64,000 nucleotides of DNA, from contig JAPFCR010000036.1 of assembly GCA_026169375.1 (NCBI GenBank), forward strand, positions 1 to 64,000. The letters run 5' to 3'. Positions 55,943 through 64,000 of the stretch are shown here, piece after piece. A model generated the notes under the pieces. That model was given only the letters and a program-made list of their open reading frames with translations. It made no database searches and had not been told where the DNA came from. The stretch is from Sporosarcina sp. (GTDB lineage Bacteria > Bacillota > Bacilli > Bacillales_A > Planococcaceae). The position numbers were made by a program, and so were the translations under genes. How positions within the stretch are numbered: the first letter of the stretch is position 1; every line of letters starts with the position of its first letter.

Positions 55943-57040
55943 TTAATCTGGGAAATAGTTCGGGCTGACGTCCGGATTTACTTTCCATATCAGTTCATTT
56001 ATTTCTGGTTCATTGGGTCCTGCTTCTGTAACCTTGCAAGTTGTTTTCCAATTACTCGGGAGATCGCTGTGCGTTCTTACATTGGTTCCACTTTTACTAG
56101 TTACTTCTCCTTTAACATAGATCACATTAGCACTATTAGTCTTCAACACTCCTCCCAGATAAGCATTGCCATAAACGACAATAAAAGATTTCTGGTCATT
56201 TTTAATATCTATATCGCCCAATACGGTCAAATCTCCGTCGACAACTATACAAGCATGGTTATTAAAAGCCATTGTTCCATTTACATACAAGCTTTTCCTT
56301 ACTTGCAGCAGGTTAGGACTATTTCCTCCGCCTGGCTTTATTTTAAAATCGCCCGTAATATATAAATTTCGATTGACAATTTCTGTTTCTCTCTTATCCA
56401 TATCAAAAATTGGCCTTTTATCAACATCTTCTGTTGGCGGTTCAGGTCGCTCATGGTAGTTTGGATCTGGGTCAGGATCTGAGTCTTCCTCGTCTTCTTG
56501 ATCCGGATGCTCATTTAACGGCGCTACCCGAATAGTGGCTTCAATTGTTTTGTCTACTTCTGTTGCGATGCCCGTACTTTCGATGGTTACTTGAATTTCT
56601 TTCGTGTCGGAAGTCAAATGTGAACATTCCATCTCTGTTGGGCGATTTACTTGGTATTCGCCTGTATTTGTTACGCGATTGATTGCATCTTCACCATCCA
56701 GCTGAACGAGTCGACAGATTCCCTGAATATATTTTTCTGTCGTTTTATCGACATTTAATACTCTCCGCGTACTGTTGTCACTGTTGGTGATTAAATCATA
56801 CACTTCATAATTGCTTTTATCGGCAGTAAATGCATCTACTTCTTGATCCACTTTACTTTGATAATGCATAATTCCCATCTCAGCCAAATGCCTTGCTTGC
56901 ACTTGTTTTTCTTTATTTGTAAATTGTTTAGAGGCGGAGATGTTCATAGCAAATAATGACATTCCAAGGATTGTAATCAACGCAACAATGAGCAATACGA
57001 TAATAAGCGTACTTCCTTTTTCATTATTTTTAATCATCAT
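55943..57040 (-). CDS. minor pilin with beta-rich domain, putative pilus tip protein
   Basis: 365 residues. Short basic leader MMIKNNEKG then STLIIVLLIVALITILGMSLFA, a class III signal without Glu5, as in PilX/GspK-type tip pilins. After the helix (to about 60) there is a domain with CRLVQL, a D/E/P linker (about 180-215) and a C-terminal region with regular short strands (NLYITGDFKI, SLYVNGTMAF, IVVDGDLTVLGDI, IVVYGNAYLGG, VIYVKGEVTS), resembling the bactofilin/polymer-forming beta-solenoid pattern. Last gene of a three-gene minor pilin operon. Confidence 0.75.
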   Translation of the reverse strand: MMIKNNEKGSTLIIVLLIVALITILGMSLFAMNISASKQFTNKEKQVQARHLAEMGIMHYQSKVDQEVDAFTADKSNYEVYDLITNSDNSTRRVLNVDKTTEKYIQGICRLVQLDGEDAINRVTNTGEYQVNRPTEMECSHLTSDTKEIQVTIESTGIATEVDKTIEATIRVAPLNEHPDQEDEEDSDPDPDPNYHERPEPPTEDVDKRPIFDMDKRETEIVNRNLYITGDFKIKPGGGNSPNLLQVRKSLYVNGTMAFNNHACIVVDGDLTVLGDIDIKNDQKSFIVVYGNAYLGGVLKTNSANVIYVKGEVTSKSGTNVRTHSDLPSNWKTTCKVTEAGPNEPEINELIWKVNPDVSPNYFPD

Positions 57041-57050
57041 CCTCTCCCTC

Positions 57051-57500
57051 CTACTTTAATTTACTGAATTTCGTATCGATTACATAGCTTTGCTGTCCGT
57101 CTTTCGACTTCAACTTTAATTGTAAAGTTTGATGACTTTCAGCGCGCAACAGGGATTGTTCTTCTATTTCACACGCATCAGCGTCATCGGTACAAAATGA
57201 ATACCTATACCCTTCAGACAACACTTTATAATCTCCGGAAACAGCTTCATCTTTTATATACAGTTTTTGGCTGTCATGATCAATTTTTAAATGAATCGGC
57301 TCGCTTTTTTTCTCCAAATACCTATTCCGAAGCGCTTCTGTTAAATAATTCGCTTCTTGCTGAAGTCTTTGATCAGTCGCGGCGCGATTTGAAGTCTTTA
57401 AACTGTTTGTGAGAATGGAGCCGGCTAACGTCAACACAATGCTGAGAATGACAAGAACGCCTAATAGCTCAATGAGTGTCACGCCTTTTTCATTTTTCAT
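57051..57500 (-). CDS. minor type IV prepilin
   Basis: 149 residues. MKNEKG then VTLIELLGVLVILSIVLTLAG, with Glu5; the mature domain has one Cys pair (CTDDADACE). ATG at 57500 overlaps the stop of the upstream prepilin (ATGA); the track start at 57509 is less likely. Probably part of the pilus initiation complex. Confidence 0.85.
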   Translation of the reverse strand: MKNEKGVTLIELLGVLVILSIVLTLAGSILTNSLKTSNRAATDQRLQQEANYLTEALRNRYLEKKSEPIHLKIDHDSQKLYIKDEAVSGDYKVLSEGYRYSFCTDDADACEIEEQSLLRAESHQTLQLKLKSKDGQQSYVIDTKFSKLK

Positions 57501-57901
57501 GGCGCACACACTTCGCTTTCATTTAATTTGAGGTAGATTTCTGTTGCAAACGCTGACTTTTTCTGTCCTTGTCCTTCTTTCGATACCACTTCTATCGTAA
57601 TCTTTGAGAGTCCAGCAGGCCCTTCTTCGCATGCAGGCTCTTTGACCAGGTACCGGGAATCACTCGCCTGATTGTACGGATCTAAATTGATGGCTATTGA
57701 ATTTTCGGCCCGCATCTTCCCTACAACTTCCTCTGCAATATCCACTTCTGTCAATTTTTCTTTATTATATTTCGTATGCTTTGTTGTTTGTAATAAAATT
57801 GCTGAAAAACTGATGAGGACGATTGAAATAATGACGAGTGACGCAAGTATTTCAATAAGTGTTAACCCATCTTCATTCTGACTGATTGTTCTTCTTGTCA
57901 T
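57497..57901 (-). CDS. minor type IV prepilin
   Basis: 134 residues. Leader MTRRTISQNEDG then LTLIEILASLVIISIVLISF, with Glu5 and a PilV/GspI-like N-terminus. AAAGGTG lies upstream; ATG 57901 is favoured over the in-frame GTG/ATG inside the RBS. First gene of the minor pilin operon, with a promoter-like sequence 80 bases upstream. Confidence 0.85.
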   Translation of the reverse strand: MTRRTISQNEDGLTLIEILASLVIISIVLISFSAILLQTTKHTKYNKEKLTEVDIAEEVVGKMRAENSIAINLDPYNQASDSRYLVKEPACEEGPAGLSKITIEVVSKEGQGQKKSAFATEIYLKLNESEVCAP

Positions 57902-57981
57902 GTAGTCACTCATCACCTTTCTATTACTTTATGCGTATTTATTGGATAATTTTCCCGTCTGCGACTCTTTTCTTTGTACCT

Positions 57982-58011
57982 ATATTACCACACGCTCCCT
58001 CATTATGTGAA
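57982..58011 (-). promoter_or_regulatory. probable promoter of minor pilin operon
   Basis: TTCACA (58011-58006), 18 bases, TAATAT (57987-57982) on the minus strand. Confidence 0.5.
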
Positions 58012-58063
58012 TTTAATAGACTAGTTTCTACTTTATAATCGCTAGCTTGTCTCTTTGCAACAC

Positions 58064-58096
58064 CTAAAAAAACCTCTGTCCAAAACGGACAGAGGC
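58064..58096 (-). terminator. terminator of valS
   Basis: CCTCTGTCC / GGACAGAGG with a five-base loop and TTTTTTT after it on the minus strand, ten bases after the valS stop. Confidence 0.9.
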
Positions 58097-58105
58097 TCAT
58101 ACCTA

Positions 58106-60751
58106 TTATAGTTCTTTCAACTCTTCCATACGCTTCTCAACGGTCGCGTATTTTTCGAGATAATCTCGTTCTTTTTCACGTTCAGCTGCAACAACTGCTT
58201 CTGGTGCGTTTGCAACAAAACGTTCATTTGAAAGTTTTCCTTGAACGCGTTTCACTTCGCTGTCCCATTTCTTCAATTCTTTTTCGAGTCGTGCAAGTTC
58301 TTCATCGATATTGATGAGACCTTCAAGTGGTAAAAATAACTCAACACCTGTAAGGACTGCTGACATTGACTTACCTGGTGCCTCAGCGCCTTCACCGATT
58401 GTGAGTGTTTCCGGGTTACAGAAACGTTCGATATACTTTCGGTTTGTTTCTAAGATTTCAGTTGTTTTCGCATCTTTTGTCGATACGTAGAGTGGAACTG
58501 CTTTACTCATTGGTGTATTTACTTCAGCACGGATATTCCGAACCGAACGAATGATATCCATGAGTAACTTCATTTCTGTCGCACGTTCTTTATTAGATAA
58601 TGACTCATCTACAACTGGCCAAGCTACAATTGTAATCGACTCACCCGCGTGAGGTAAGTTTTGCCAAATCTCTTCTGTGATGAATGGCATGAATGGGTGA
58701 AGTAAACGCATCGTATTATCGAGCACATAGGCTAGTACTGAGCGTGTCATCTTCTTCGCAGCTTCATCGTCTCCGTAAAGTGGAAGTTTTGCCATTTCGA
58801 TATACCAGTCACAGAAATCATCCCAAATGAATGAATAAAGTACACGTCCAACTTCACCAAATTCATATTTATCCGCAAGTCTCGTAACGTCTTTAATTGT
58901 TTCGTTCAGACGTGTTAAAATCCATGTATCCGCAACAGATTTTTCGCCTGTTAGATCGATTTCTTCATACGTCATACCATCCATATTCATAAGTGCAAAA
59001 CGGGATGCGTTCCAAATTTTATTCGCAAAGTTCCAGTTCGACTCTACACGCTCCCATGAGAAACGAATATCTTGTCCAGGCGAAGCACCTGTTGACAGTG
59101 TATAGCGTAATGCGTCTGCACCGTACTTTTCAATCACTTCCATTGGATCTACACCGTTATCGAGTGACTTCGACATTTTACGACCTTCCCCGTCACGAAC
59201 GAGTCCGTGAATGAGCACGTCTTTAAATGGACGTTCGCCTGTAAATTCAATGCCTTGGAAAATCATACGTGATACCCAGAAGAAAATGATGTCATAACCT
59301 GTGACAAGTGCATCTGTTGGGTAATAACGTTTGAATTCTTCGTTGTCTTCATCTGGCCAACCTAACGTTGAAAACGGCCATAATGCAGATGAGAACCACG
59401 TATCAAGTACGTCTTCATCTTGCGTCCAGTTTTCAGCATCTGCTGGTGCTTCGTGCCCAACATATACTTCACCTGTTTCATTATGATACCAAGCTGGAAT
59501 ACGATGACCCCACCATAATTGACGTGAAATACACCAGTCGTGGATGTTTTCCATCCAGTTTAAGTAAGTGTTTTCAAAACGGCTCGGAACGAAATTCACT
59601 TTTTCTTCGCCTTGTTGCTGTTCGATTGCAGCTTTTGCAAGTGGTTCCATATTGACAAACCATTGTGTTGATAAATAAGGCTCTACAACTGCACCGCTTC
59701 GCTCTGAATGACCTACTGAATGTAAGTGATCTTCAATTTCAAATAATACATCCATTTCTTGTAAGTCTTTAACAATTTTCTTACGGCAGTCGAAACGGTC
59801 CATCCCTTCGTATTTACCTGCTTTATCATTCATCGAACCATCTTCATTCATCACAAGAATGCGCGGTAAATTATGACGGTTTCCGATATCGAAGTCATTT
59901 GGATCATGCGCTGGTGTAATTTTTACTGCACCGCTTCCAAATTCCATATCAACATAATCATCGGCAACAATTGGAATTTCACGCCCGATGATCGGTAGCG
60001 TTACCGTTTTTCCAATTAAATGTTTATAACGTTCATCTTCCGGGTGAACCGCAACCGCAGTATCTCCGAGCATTGTTTCTGGGCGCGTCGTTGCAATTTC
60101 AATCGAACCAGTACCATCTGAGAGTGGGTAGCGCATATGATAGAATGCACCTTGCACATCTTCGTGAATAACTTCAATGTCCGATAATGCTGTTTTCGTT
60201 GCAGGGTCCCAGTTAATAATATATTCGCCGCGGTAAATCAGCCCTTTATTATATAATTTGATAAAAACTTCACGGACTGCTTTGGATAAATTATCATCTA
60301 ATGTGAAGCGTTCACGTGAATAGTCGAGACCTAGACCTAATTTACCCCATTGCTCACGGATTTGTTCAGCGTACTCTTCTTTCCAGTTCCAAGTTGCTTC
60401 GATAAATTTTTCACGTCCTAAATCGTAACGTGATTTTCCTTCTGAACGAAGGCGTTGTTCAACACGTGCTTGTGTTGCGATTCCTGCATGGTCCATTCCC
60501 GGCAACCAAAGCGCGTCATAACCTTGCATACGTTTCATACGAATAATAATATCTTGTAATGTCGTATCCCATGCGTGTCCTAAGTGTAAAACCCCTGTCA
60601 CGTTCGGTGGTGGAATGACAACTGTATATGGTTCTTTATTGCTTTCAGGTTGTGCTTCAAAATATTTTCCTTTTAACCACCATTCATAGCGGCCTTTTTC
60701 AACCGATGTTGGCTCATACTTTGTCGGCATTGATAAATTATCTGTTGACAT
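58106..60751 (-). CDS. valS: valyl-tRNA synthetase
   Basis: 881 residues, class I. HLGH (56-59, in [12 protein letters not shown]), an editing domain ([19 protein letters not shown]), KMSKS ([11 protein letters not shown], about 527-537), anticodon-binding domain and the C-terminal coiled coil ([21 protein letters not shown]). Expression is controlled by the T-box leader upstream. AGGAGG before ATG. Confidence 0.98.
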   Translation of the reverse strand: MSTDNLSMPTKYEPTSVEKGRYEWWLKGKYFEAQPESNKEPYTVVIPPPNVTGVLHLGHAWDTTLQDIIIRMKRMQGYDALWLPGMDHAGIATQARVEQRLRSEGKSRYDLGREKFIEATWNWKEEYAEQIREQWGKLGLGLDYSRERFTLDDNLSKAVREVFIKLYNKGLIYRGEYIINWDPATKTALSDIEVIHEDVQGAFYHMRYPLSDGTGSIEIATTRPETMLGDTAVAVHPEDERYKHLIGKTVTLPIIGREIPIVADDYVDMEFGSGAVKITPAHDPNDFDIGNRHNLPRILVMNEDGSMNDKAGKYEGMDRFDCRKKIVKDLQEMDVLFEIEDHLHSVGHSERSGAVVEPYLSTQWFVNMEPLAKAAIEQQQGEEKVNFVPSRFENTYLNWMENIHDWCISRQLWWGHRIPAWYHNETGEVYVGHEAPADAENWTQDEDVLDTWFSSALWPFSTLGWPDEDNEEFKRYYPTDALVTGYDIIFFWVSRMIFQGIEFTGERPFKDVLIHGLVRDGEGRKMSKSLDNGVDPMEVIEKYGADALRYTLSTGASPGQDIRFSWERVESNWNFANKIWNASRFALMNMDGMTYEEIDLTGEKSVADTWILTRLNETIKDVTRLADKYEFGEVGRVLYSFIWDDFCDWYIEMAKLPLYGDDEAAKKMTRSVLAYVLDNTMRLLHPFMPFITEEIWQNLPHAGESITIVAWPVVDESLSNKERATEMKLLMDIIRSVRNIRAEVNTPMSKAVPLYVSTKDAKTTEILETNRKYIERFCNPETLTIGEGAEAPGKSMSAVLTGVELFLPLEGLINIDEELARLEKELKKWDSEVKRVQGKLSNERFVANAPEAVVAAEREKERDYLEKYATVEKRMEELKEL

Positions 60752-60839
60752 TTTTTGTCCTCCTTTTAATCCAATGCATAGATCGTCGTCCGTCTTTCCT
60801 TCATTGGCACACGCTTTTCACTTAAAATTTTGCATAAAA

Positions 60840-61103
60840 AAACTCCTCTCGCCTAAAAGGACGAAGGAGCTGTTCGCGGTACCACCTTTATTTATGCACA
60901 CTAAAAAAAGCTGTACATCTCAATAAAACATAACGGCTTCTAACCGGCTTTCACTACTTTTGTCTATCTCTTTACAAAATGTTCATGAAAGCTGCTCGCG
61001 GGTGACATTCAGCAGGTTGTTTACGGGGCTTTTTCACCAGTAGCACCCTCTCTTTAGAAAACAATTTTACTTACTCTCCCGTTCAACGCATCTATATGCA
61101 GTT
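60840..61103 (-). ncRNA. T-box riboswitch upstream of valS
   Basis: The antiterminator T-box AAGGTGGTACCGCG is at about 60897-60884 (minus strand), and the terminator CTCCTTCGTCC / GGCGAGAGGAG with TTTTTTT at 60872-60839. A long stem I lies upstream; in GAATGTCACCC the likely specifier is GTC (61006-61004), a Val codon, agreeing with valS. Uncharged tRNA-Val should promote readthrough. Confidence 0.93.
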
Positions 61104-61109
61104 AATTTT

Positions 61110-61139
61110 ATTATAACGGAAGGATTTATCTTTCGTCAA
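61110..61139 (-). promoter_or_regulatory. valS promoter
   Basis: TTGACG (61139-61134), 18 bases, TATAAT (61115-61110) on the minus strand; the start of transcription about 61103 gives a 350-base leader including the T-box. Confidence 0.75.
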
Positions 61140-61232
61140 GCAAATGCCTTGTCGCTTTGTAAAAGACTGACGATTTATACGTTTTTAAAAGGATTATGTC
61201 TAAAATGATGATGCACTAGAAAGGAGTTTCCA

Positions 61233-61424
61233 ATGAGAAAAGGATATAACCCTTATCTTCTTCCCCCTTGGCTACGGAAAACACGCTTTTATTGTAAGTC
61301 CATTATTATTCCAATCGCTGCTTTTCAATTAATTCGTATGCTGCTTGTTCCGACCACTGGTGATTTTATTTTACTTTGTATTTTATGCGGGCTTGCTTTT
61401 ACTCTACACAAGGACATCATTTAA
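61233..61424 (+). CDS. small membrane protein, conserved-looking, unknown function
   Basis: 63 residues: NPYLLPPWLRKTRFYCK at the N-terminus, then two hydrophobic stretches (about 24-38 and 43-57). AAAGGAG is six bases before ATG, so this is likely a true gene and not a shadow. Its 3' end overlaps the convergent spoVID end by 21 bases. Family not assigned. Confidence 0.6.
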   Translation: MRKGYNPYLLPPWLRKTRFYCKSIIIPIAAFQLIRMLLVPTTGDFILLCILCGLAFTLHKDII

Positions 61425-62078
61425 TCGAAAGCTTGTCGCGGAAATGCCATCTTCCAATTCAGCAATAAAATCTAGCACTTCATCATCTTGAGTAGAAGCA
61501 CTTGTTGCGACAACAACTTCTGCTGATTTGGAAGTGGCTTCACTTTCCTCTTGATTTTGCACTTCTTGTTCCTCAGAATTTTGAGCTTCTTGTTTACTTT
61601 CAACTGGCTCTTCCTTCGCTACAACTACTTCTTCCTGTGCTTCTTCTTTTACTTTTTGCGCTTTTTTATTTTCTTGCGCAATACCTGCCTCTGCATATGT
61701 GCAAGAGACCTCCCATAAAACAGATAGATGATGCCCTTGGACTTCAAAAGAAGGGTTCAATGTTTCAATATCTACAGGATTTTCAGCTTCTGGTGGGAAA
61801 TCAATATTAAACGGTAAAGCATATTCGAAATAACCGTTATTTTCATTCAAATCGAGATCGTCAATTACGACAGATTCACCAACATCATAACTTTCTACTT
61901 TTTCACCCGTTAAATTCACTGTGACCGCTAAATGGTAAATGCCTGTTAATTTTGGACGACCTTCTACTGTTTCAGCTGTAAATCGTGGTGTCACTTGGAT
62001 TTCTTCTGCTTTAGTCGGTTGTCCTATTTCAGCCGGAAAGACAAAGCTTTCTTTCATATACCAATTCACTTGTTTCAT
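61404..62078 (-). CDS. spoVID: SpoVID-like spore coat encasement protein, no LysM
   Basis: 224 residues. Residues 1-125 (ESFVFPAEIGQ..., PKLTGIYHLAV, FEYALPFNIDFPPEAENP) resemble the N-terminal beta domain of B. subtilis SpoVID; an acidic E/A/K/V-rich linker follows, then a short C-terminal segment DDEVLDFIAELEDG. The position between valS and hemL is that of spoVID. B. subtilis SpoVID is about 575 residues with a C-terminal LysM; here there is none. AGGAGGAG before ATG 62078 sets the start. Confidence 0.75.
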   Translation of the reverse strand: MKQVNWYMKESFVFPAEIGQPTKAEEIQVTPRFTAETVEGRPKLTGIYHLAVTVNLTGEKVESYDVGESVVIDDLDLNENNGYFEYALPFNIDFPPEAENPVDIETLNPSFEVQGHHLSVLWEVSCTYAEAGIAQENKKAQKVKEEAQEEVVVAKEEPVESKQEAQNSEEQEVQNQEESEATSKSAEVVVATSASTQDDEVLDFIAELEDGISATSFRLNDVLV

Positions 62079-62142
62079 ATTCTCTCCTCCTATTTCTTCA
62101 CAATGTAGTATATGTAAATAGGTTCTATGATAGAAGAGAATG

Positions 62143-62181
62143 TTAAAAGCCTTCCTACCAATACAACTGGAGAAAGGCTTC
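62143..62181 (-). terminator. terminator of hemL
   Basis: AAGCCTT..CTCC / GGAAGGCTT-type stem on the minus strand followed by TTAAC; modest T-run, located a few bases after the hemL stop. Confidence 0.6.
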
Positions 62182-62186
62182 AATGC

Positions 62187-63479
62187 TTATTTTGCTAGTT
62201 TTTCAAAAACTGTATGGAAAGCTTCAACTGTTTTTTCAATATGTGCTTCTGTATGTGCAGCTGATAAAAACATACCTTCAAATTGAGATGGTGGTAAAAA
62301 GATGCCTTCTTCTGCCATTAAACGGTAATACTCTGCAAATAGATCTAAATCAGAGCCATTCGCCGCCTCGAAATTCGTCACGTTTTCATTCGTTAAGAAA
62401 AAGCCAATCATCGAACCTGCACGGTTAACTGTATGCGGTATCTGATATTTCTCTGCCGCTGCACGGAATCCCGCTTCTAACTGGTCGCCGAGTTTATTAA
62501 AATACGCGTAAGATTCTGGTGTTAGTTTTTTCAACGTTTCAACTCCTGCAGTCATGGCAAGTGGATTTCCTGATAACGTCCCCGCTTGGTAAACCGTTCC
62601 TGCTGGCGCCATATGCTTCATAATTTCTTTTGAACCACCATAAGCACCTACTGGTAAACCGCCGCCAATTACTTTTCCAAGACATGTTAAATCAGGTGTC
62701 ACACCGAAATAACCTTGTGCACAGTTATAATCAACGCGGAAACCTGTCATTACTTCATCGAAAATAAGAAGTGTCCCATTGTTTGTCGTCAGTTCACGTA
62801 GTCCTTCTAAAAATCCTGGGACTGGTGGAACAACGCCCATATTTCCAGCAACAGGTTCAACAATCACTGCCGCAAGATCGTCTCCGTATTGTTCAAATGC
62901 ACGTTTCACACTTTCCAAATCATTATATGGCACTGTAATTGTATTTTGCGCAACTGATGCTGGGACTCCTGGACTATCAGGTAAACCAAGCGTCGCAACA
63001 CCTGAACCTGCTTTAATGAGTAAAGAATCCCCGTGCCCGTGGTAACACCCTTCAAACTTCATAATAATATTTCTTCCTGTATACCCACGTGCCAAGCGCA
63101 GCGCACTCATCGTCGCTTCCGTCCCAGATGACACCATACGCACCATTTCAATGGATGGTACACGGTCAATCACAAGTTCAGCAAGCTCATTTTCCGCGAG
63201 TGTCGGTGTCCCGAAACTTGATCCTTTAGCTGCCACTCGTTGAATCGCGCCGACAACATCTGGATCCGCATGTCCTAAAATTAACGGTCCCCATGATAAA
63301 ACATAATCGATATACTCGTTCCCATCGATATCTTTAATCATCGCACCTTGTCCACTTTCCATGAAAATCGGACCAACATTAACTGATTTAAACGCTCTAG
63401 CTGGCGAATTTACTCCGCCCGGCATAAGTTCTACTGCGCGTTCAAATGCGCCTGTTGATTGTTCATATTGATTTCCCAA
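62187..63479 (-). CDS. hemL: glutamate-1-semialdehyde 2,1-aminomutase
   Basis: 430 residues, PLP aminotransferase fold. [14 protein letters not shown] at the N-terminus, [16 protein letters not shown], and the PLP lysine in [17 protein letters not shown]. Forms 5-aminolevulinate in the C5 haem pathway. The track ATG is part of the RBS (GGAGGGAA); TTG at 63479 with eight-base spacing is the likely start ([15 protein letters not shown]). It follows hemA with only about 20 bases between. Confidence 0.95.
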   Translation of the reverse strand: MGNQYEQSTGAFERAVELMPGGVNSPARAFKSVNVGPIFMESGQGAMIKDIDGNEYIDYVLSWGPLILGHADPDVVGAIQRVAAKGSSFGTPTLAENELAELVIDRVPSIEMVRMVSSGTEATMSALRLARGYTGRNIIMKFEGCYHGHGDSLLIKAGSGVATLGLPDSPGVPASVAQNTITVPYNDLESVKRAFEQYGDDLAAVIVEPVAGNMGVVPPVPGFLEGLRELTTNNGTLLIFDEVMTGFRVDYNCAQGYFGVTPDLTCLGKVIGGGLPVGAYGGSKEIMKHMAPAGTVYQAGTLSGNPLAMTAGVETLKKLTPESYAYFNKLGDQLEAGFRAAAEKYQIPHTVNRAGSMIGFFLTNENVTNFEAANGSDLDLFAEYYRLMAEEGIFLPPSQFEGMFLSAAHTEAHIEKTVEAFHTVFEKLAK

Positions 63480-63498
63480 TTCATTTCCCTCCATTGTT

Positions 63499-64000
63499 TT
63501 ATCTATGCAATCGTTCTTTCGCTAATTTAGCTGCCATTGCTTTTTCTTGATTGACTTCAACATCTTGTTCGATGCCAAATGTTTTTTCAAATGCATTTAT
63601 TTTTTCTTTATTATTTATCATAAAAGCAAGTTCTTTCACTTCTCGAATCGGATCCCGCATCAGCTGATTCACAATCGATTGAGTATGCTTCTGTAATACT
63701 TTTTTCTCACGTTCTGTTAAGCCAGGCATTTTATTGTACATGCTTTCTAACGTTTTCTGTTGAATTTGTACTCCTTTTTCTTGAAGCGCGTTAATGACGG
63801 GCACAACTTGAAGTGTTGCGAGCCATTCATTAAACAAAATAACTTGTTGCTCAATTTTAGCTTCAATTTCCTTCGCTATTTTTTCTCTTTCGACTAAATT
63901 TGCATCGATAATTTTTTGAATGTCATCAATATCGTAAAGATAAACAGCTGGAATTTCTGAAACAGATGCATCGATATCTCTTGGTACGGCAATATCGACT
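63499..64000 (-). CDS. hemA: glutamyl-tRNA reductase, C-terminal part (runs out of window)
   Basis: The minus-strand frame is open from the window edge to the stop at 63499 (167 codons visible). It reads [30 protein letters not shown], then [20 protein letters not shown] and [16 protein letters not shown], the end of the NADPH domain, spinal helix and dimerisation domain of GluTR. The track reports only the part from an internal Met. It makes glutamate-1-semialdehyde from Glu-tRNA, the substrate of the adjacent hemL. Confidence 0.92.
   Translation of the reverse strand, partial: VDIAVPRDIDASVSEIPAVYLYDIDDIQKIIDANLVEREKIAKEIEAKIEQQVILFNEWLATLQVVPVINALQEKGVQIQQKTLESMYNKMPGLTEREKKVLQKHTQSIVNQLMRDPIREVKELAFMINNKEKINAFEKTFGIEQDVEVNQEKAMAAKLAKERLHR

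Overview
The window looks like chromosomal core DNA of a low-GC, endospore-forming Bacillales member, most likely from the Planococcaceae (Sporosarcina/Lysinibacillus-like). This rests on gene order matching the Bacillus subtilis 2.7-2.9 Mb arm (apt-recJ-secDF-comN ... spoVB-yrbG-yajC-tgt-queA-ruvBA ... yebC-safA ... pheAB-obg-spo0B-rpmA-prp-rplU-spoIVFBA-minDC-mreDCB-radC-maf-spoIIB-comC ... folC-valS ... spoVID-hemL ... hemA), on sporulation genes (spoVB, safA, spo0B, spoIVFA/B, spoIIB-like, spoVID) and on Bacillus-type promoters, RBSs, a GlcT/RAT switch and a T-box. The genus is an inference. Most genes lie on the minus strand.

Layout: 0.1-6.4 kb, housekeeping block (apt, recJ, LapA-like, secDF, comN). 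6.4-13.3 kb, an insertion relative to B. subtilis: a sigma-W-type promoter driving an SPFH/zinc-ribbon gene pair, an unrecognised gene, a complex inverted-repeat element, and ptsG with its antiterminator gene glcT. 13.5-20.0 kb, spoVB, DUF421, yajC, tgt, queA, ruvB, ruvA. 20.1-24.8 kb, an accessory island: two small unknown genes, a secreted trypsin-like protease, a lipoprotein and a decayed IS1182-type element. 24.9-39.1 kb, core block from yebC to maf, including safA with a CotS-type kinase, Phe biosynthesis, Obg/Spo0B, ribosomal proteins with the L27-processing protease, SpoIVF, Min and Mre genes. 39.2-49.1 kb, a type IV pilus operon (vanW-like, pilB, pilT, pilC, pilin, pilM, pilN, pilO, prepilin peptidase) placed where B. 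subtilis has only comC. 49.3-52.8 kb, two tandem membrane GAF-GGDEF proteins. 52.8-55.9 kb, folC and, divergently, two overlapping ATP-grasp ligase genes. 55.9-57.9 kb, three minor prepilin genes. 58.1-64 kb, T-box-controlled valS, a small membrane protein gene, spoVID, hemL and the 3' part of hemA.

How it works together: the pilus genes, the minor prepilins 6 kb away and the two diguanylate cyclases suggest a retractile (PilT-containing) pilus under c-di-GMP influence. The sporulation genes cover phosphorelay (Spo0B), pro-sigma-K processing (SpoIVFA/B) and coat assembly (SafA, SpoVID). The least explained parts are the tandem ATP-grasp pair, the dispersed intergenic repeats (three copies of one family at about 0.1, 6.6 and 54.1 kb, plus a larger structured element at 9.9 kb), a REP-like hairpin in front of the main pilin gene, and the beta-rich putative tip pilin. 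ORF starts were moved from the track where an RBS clearly favours an internal codon; each case is noted. All family assignments come from reading the translations, without a database search.
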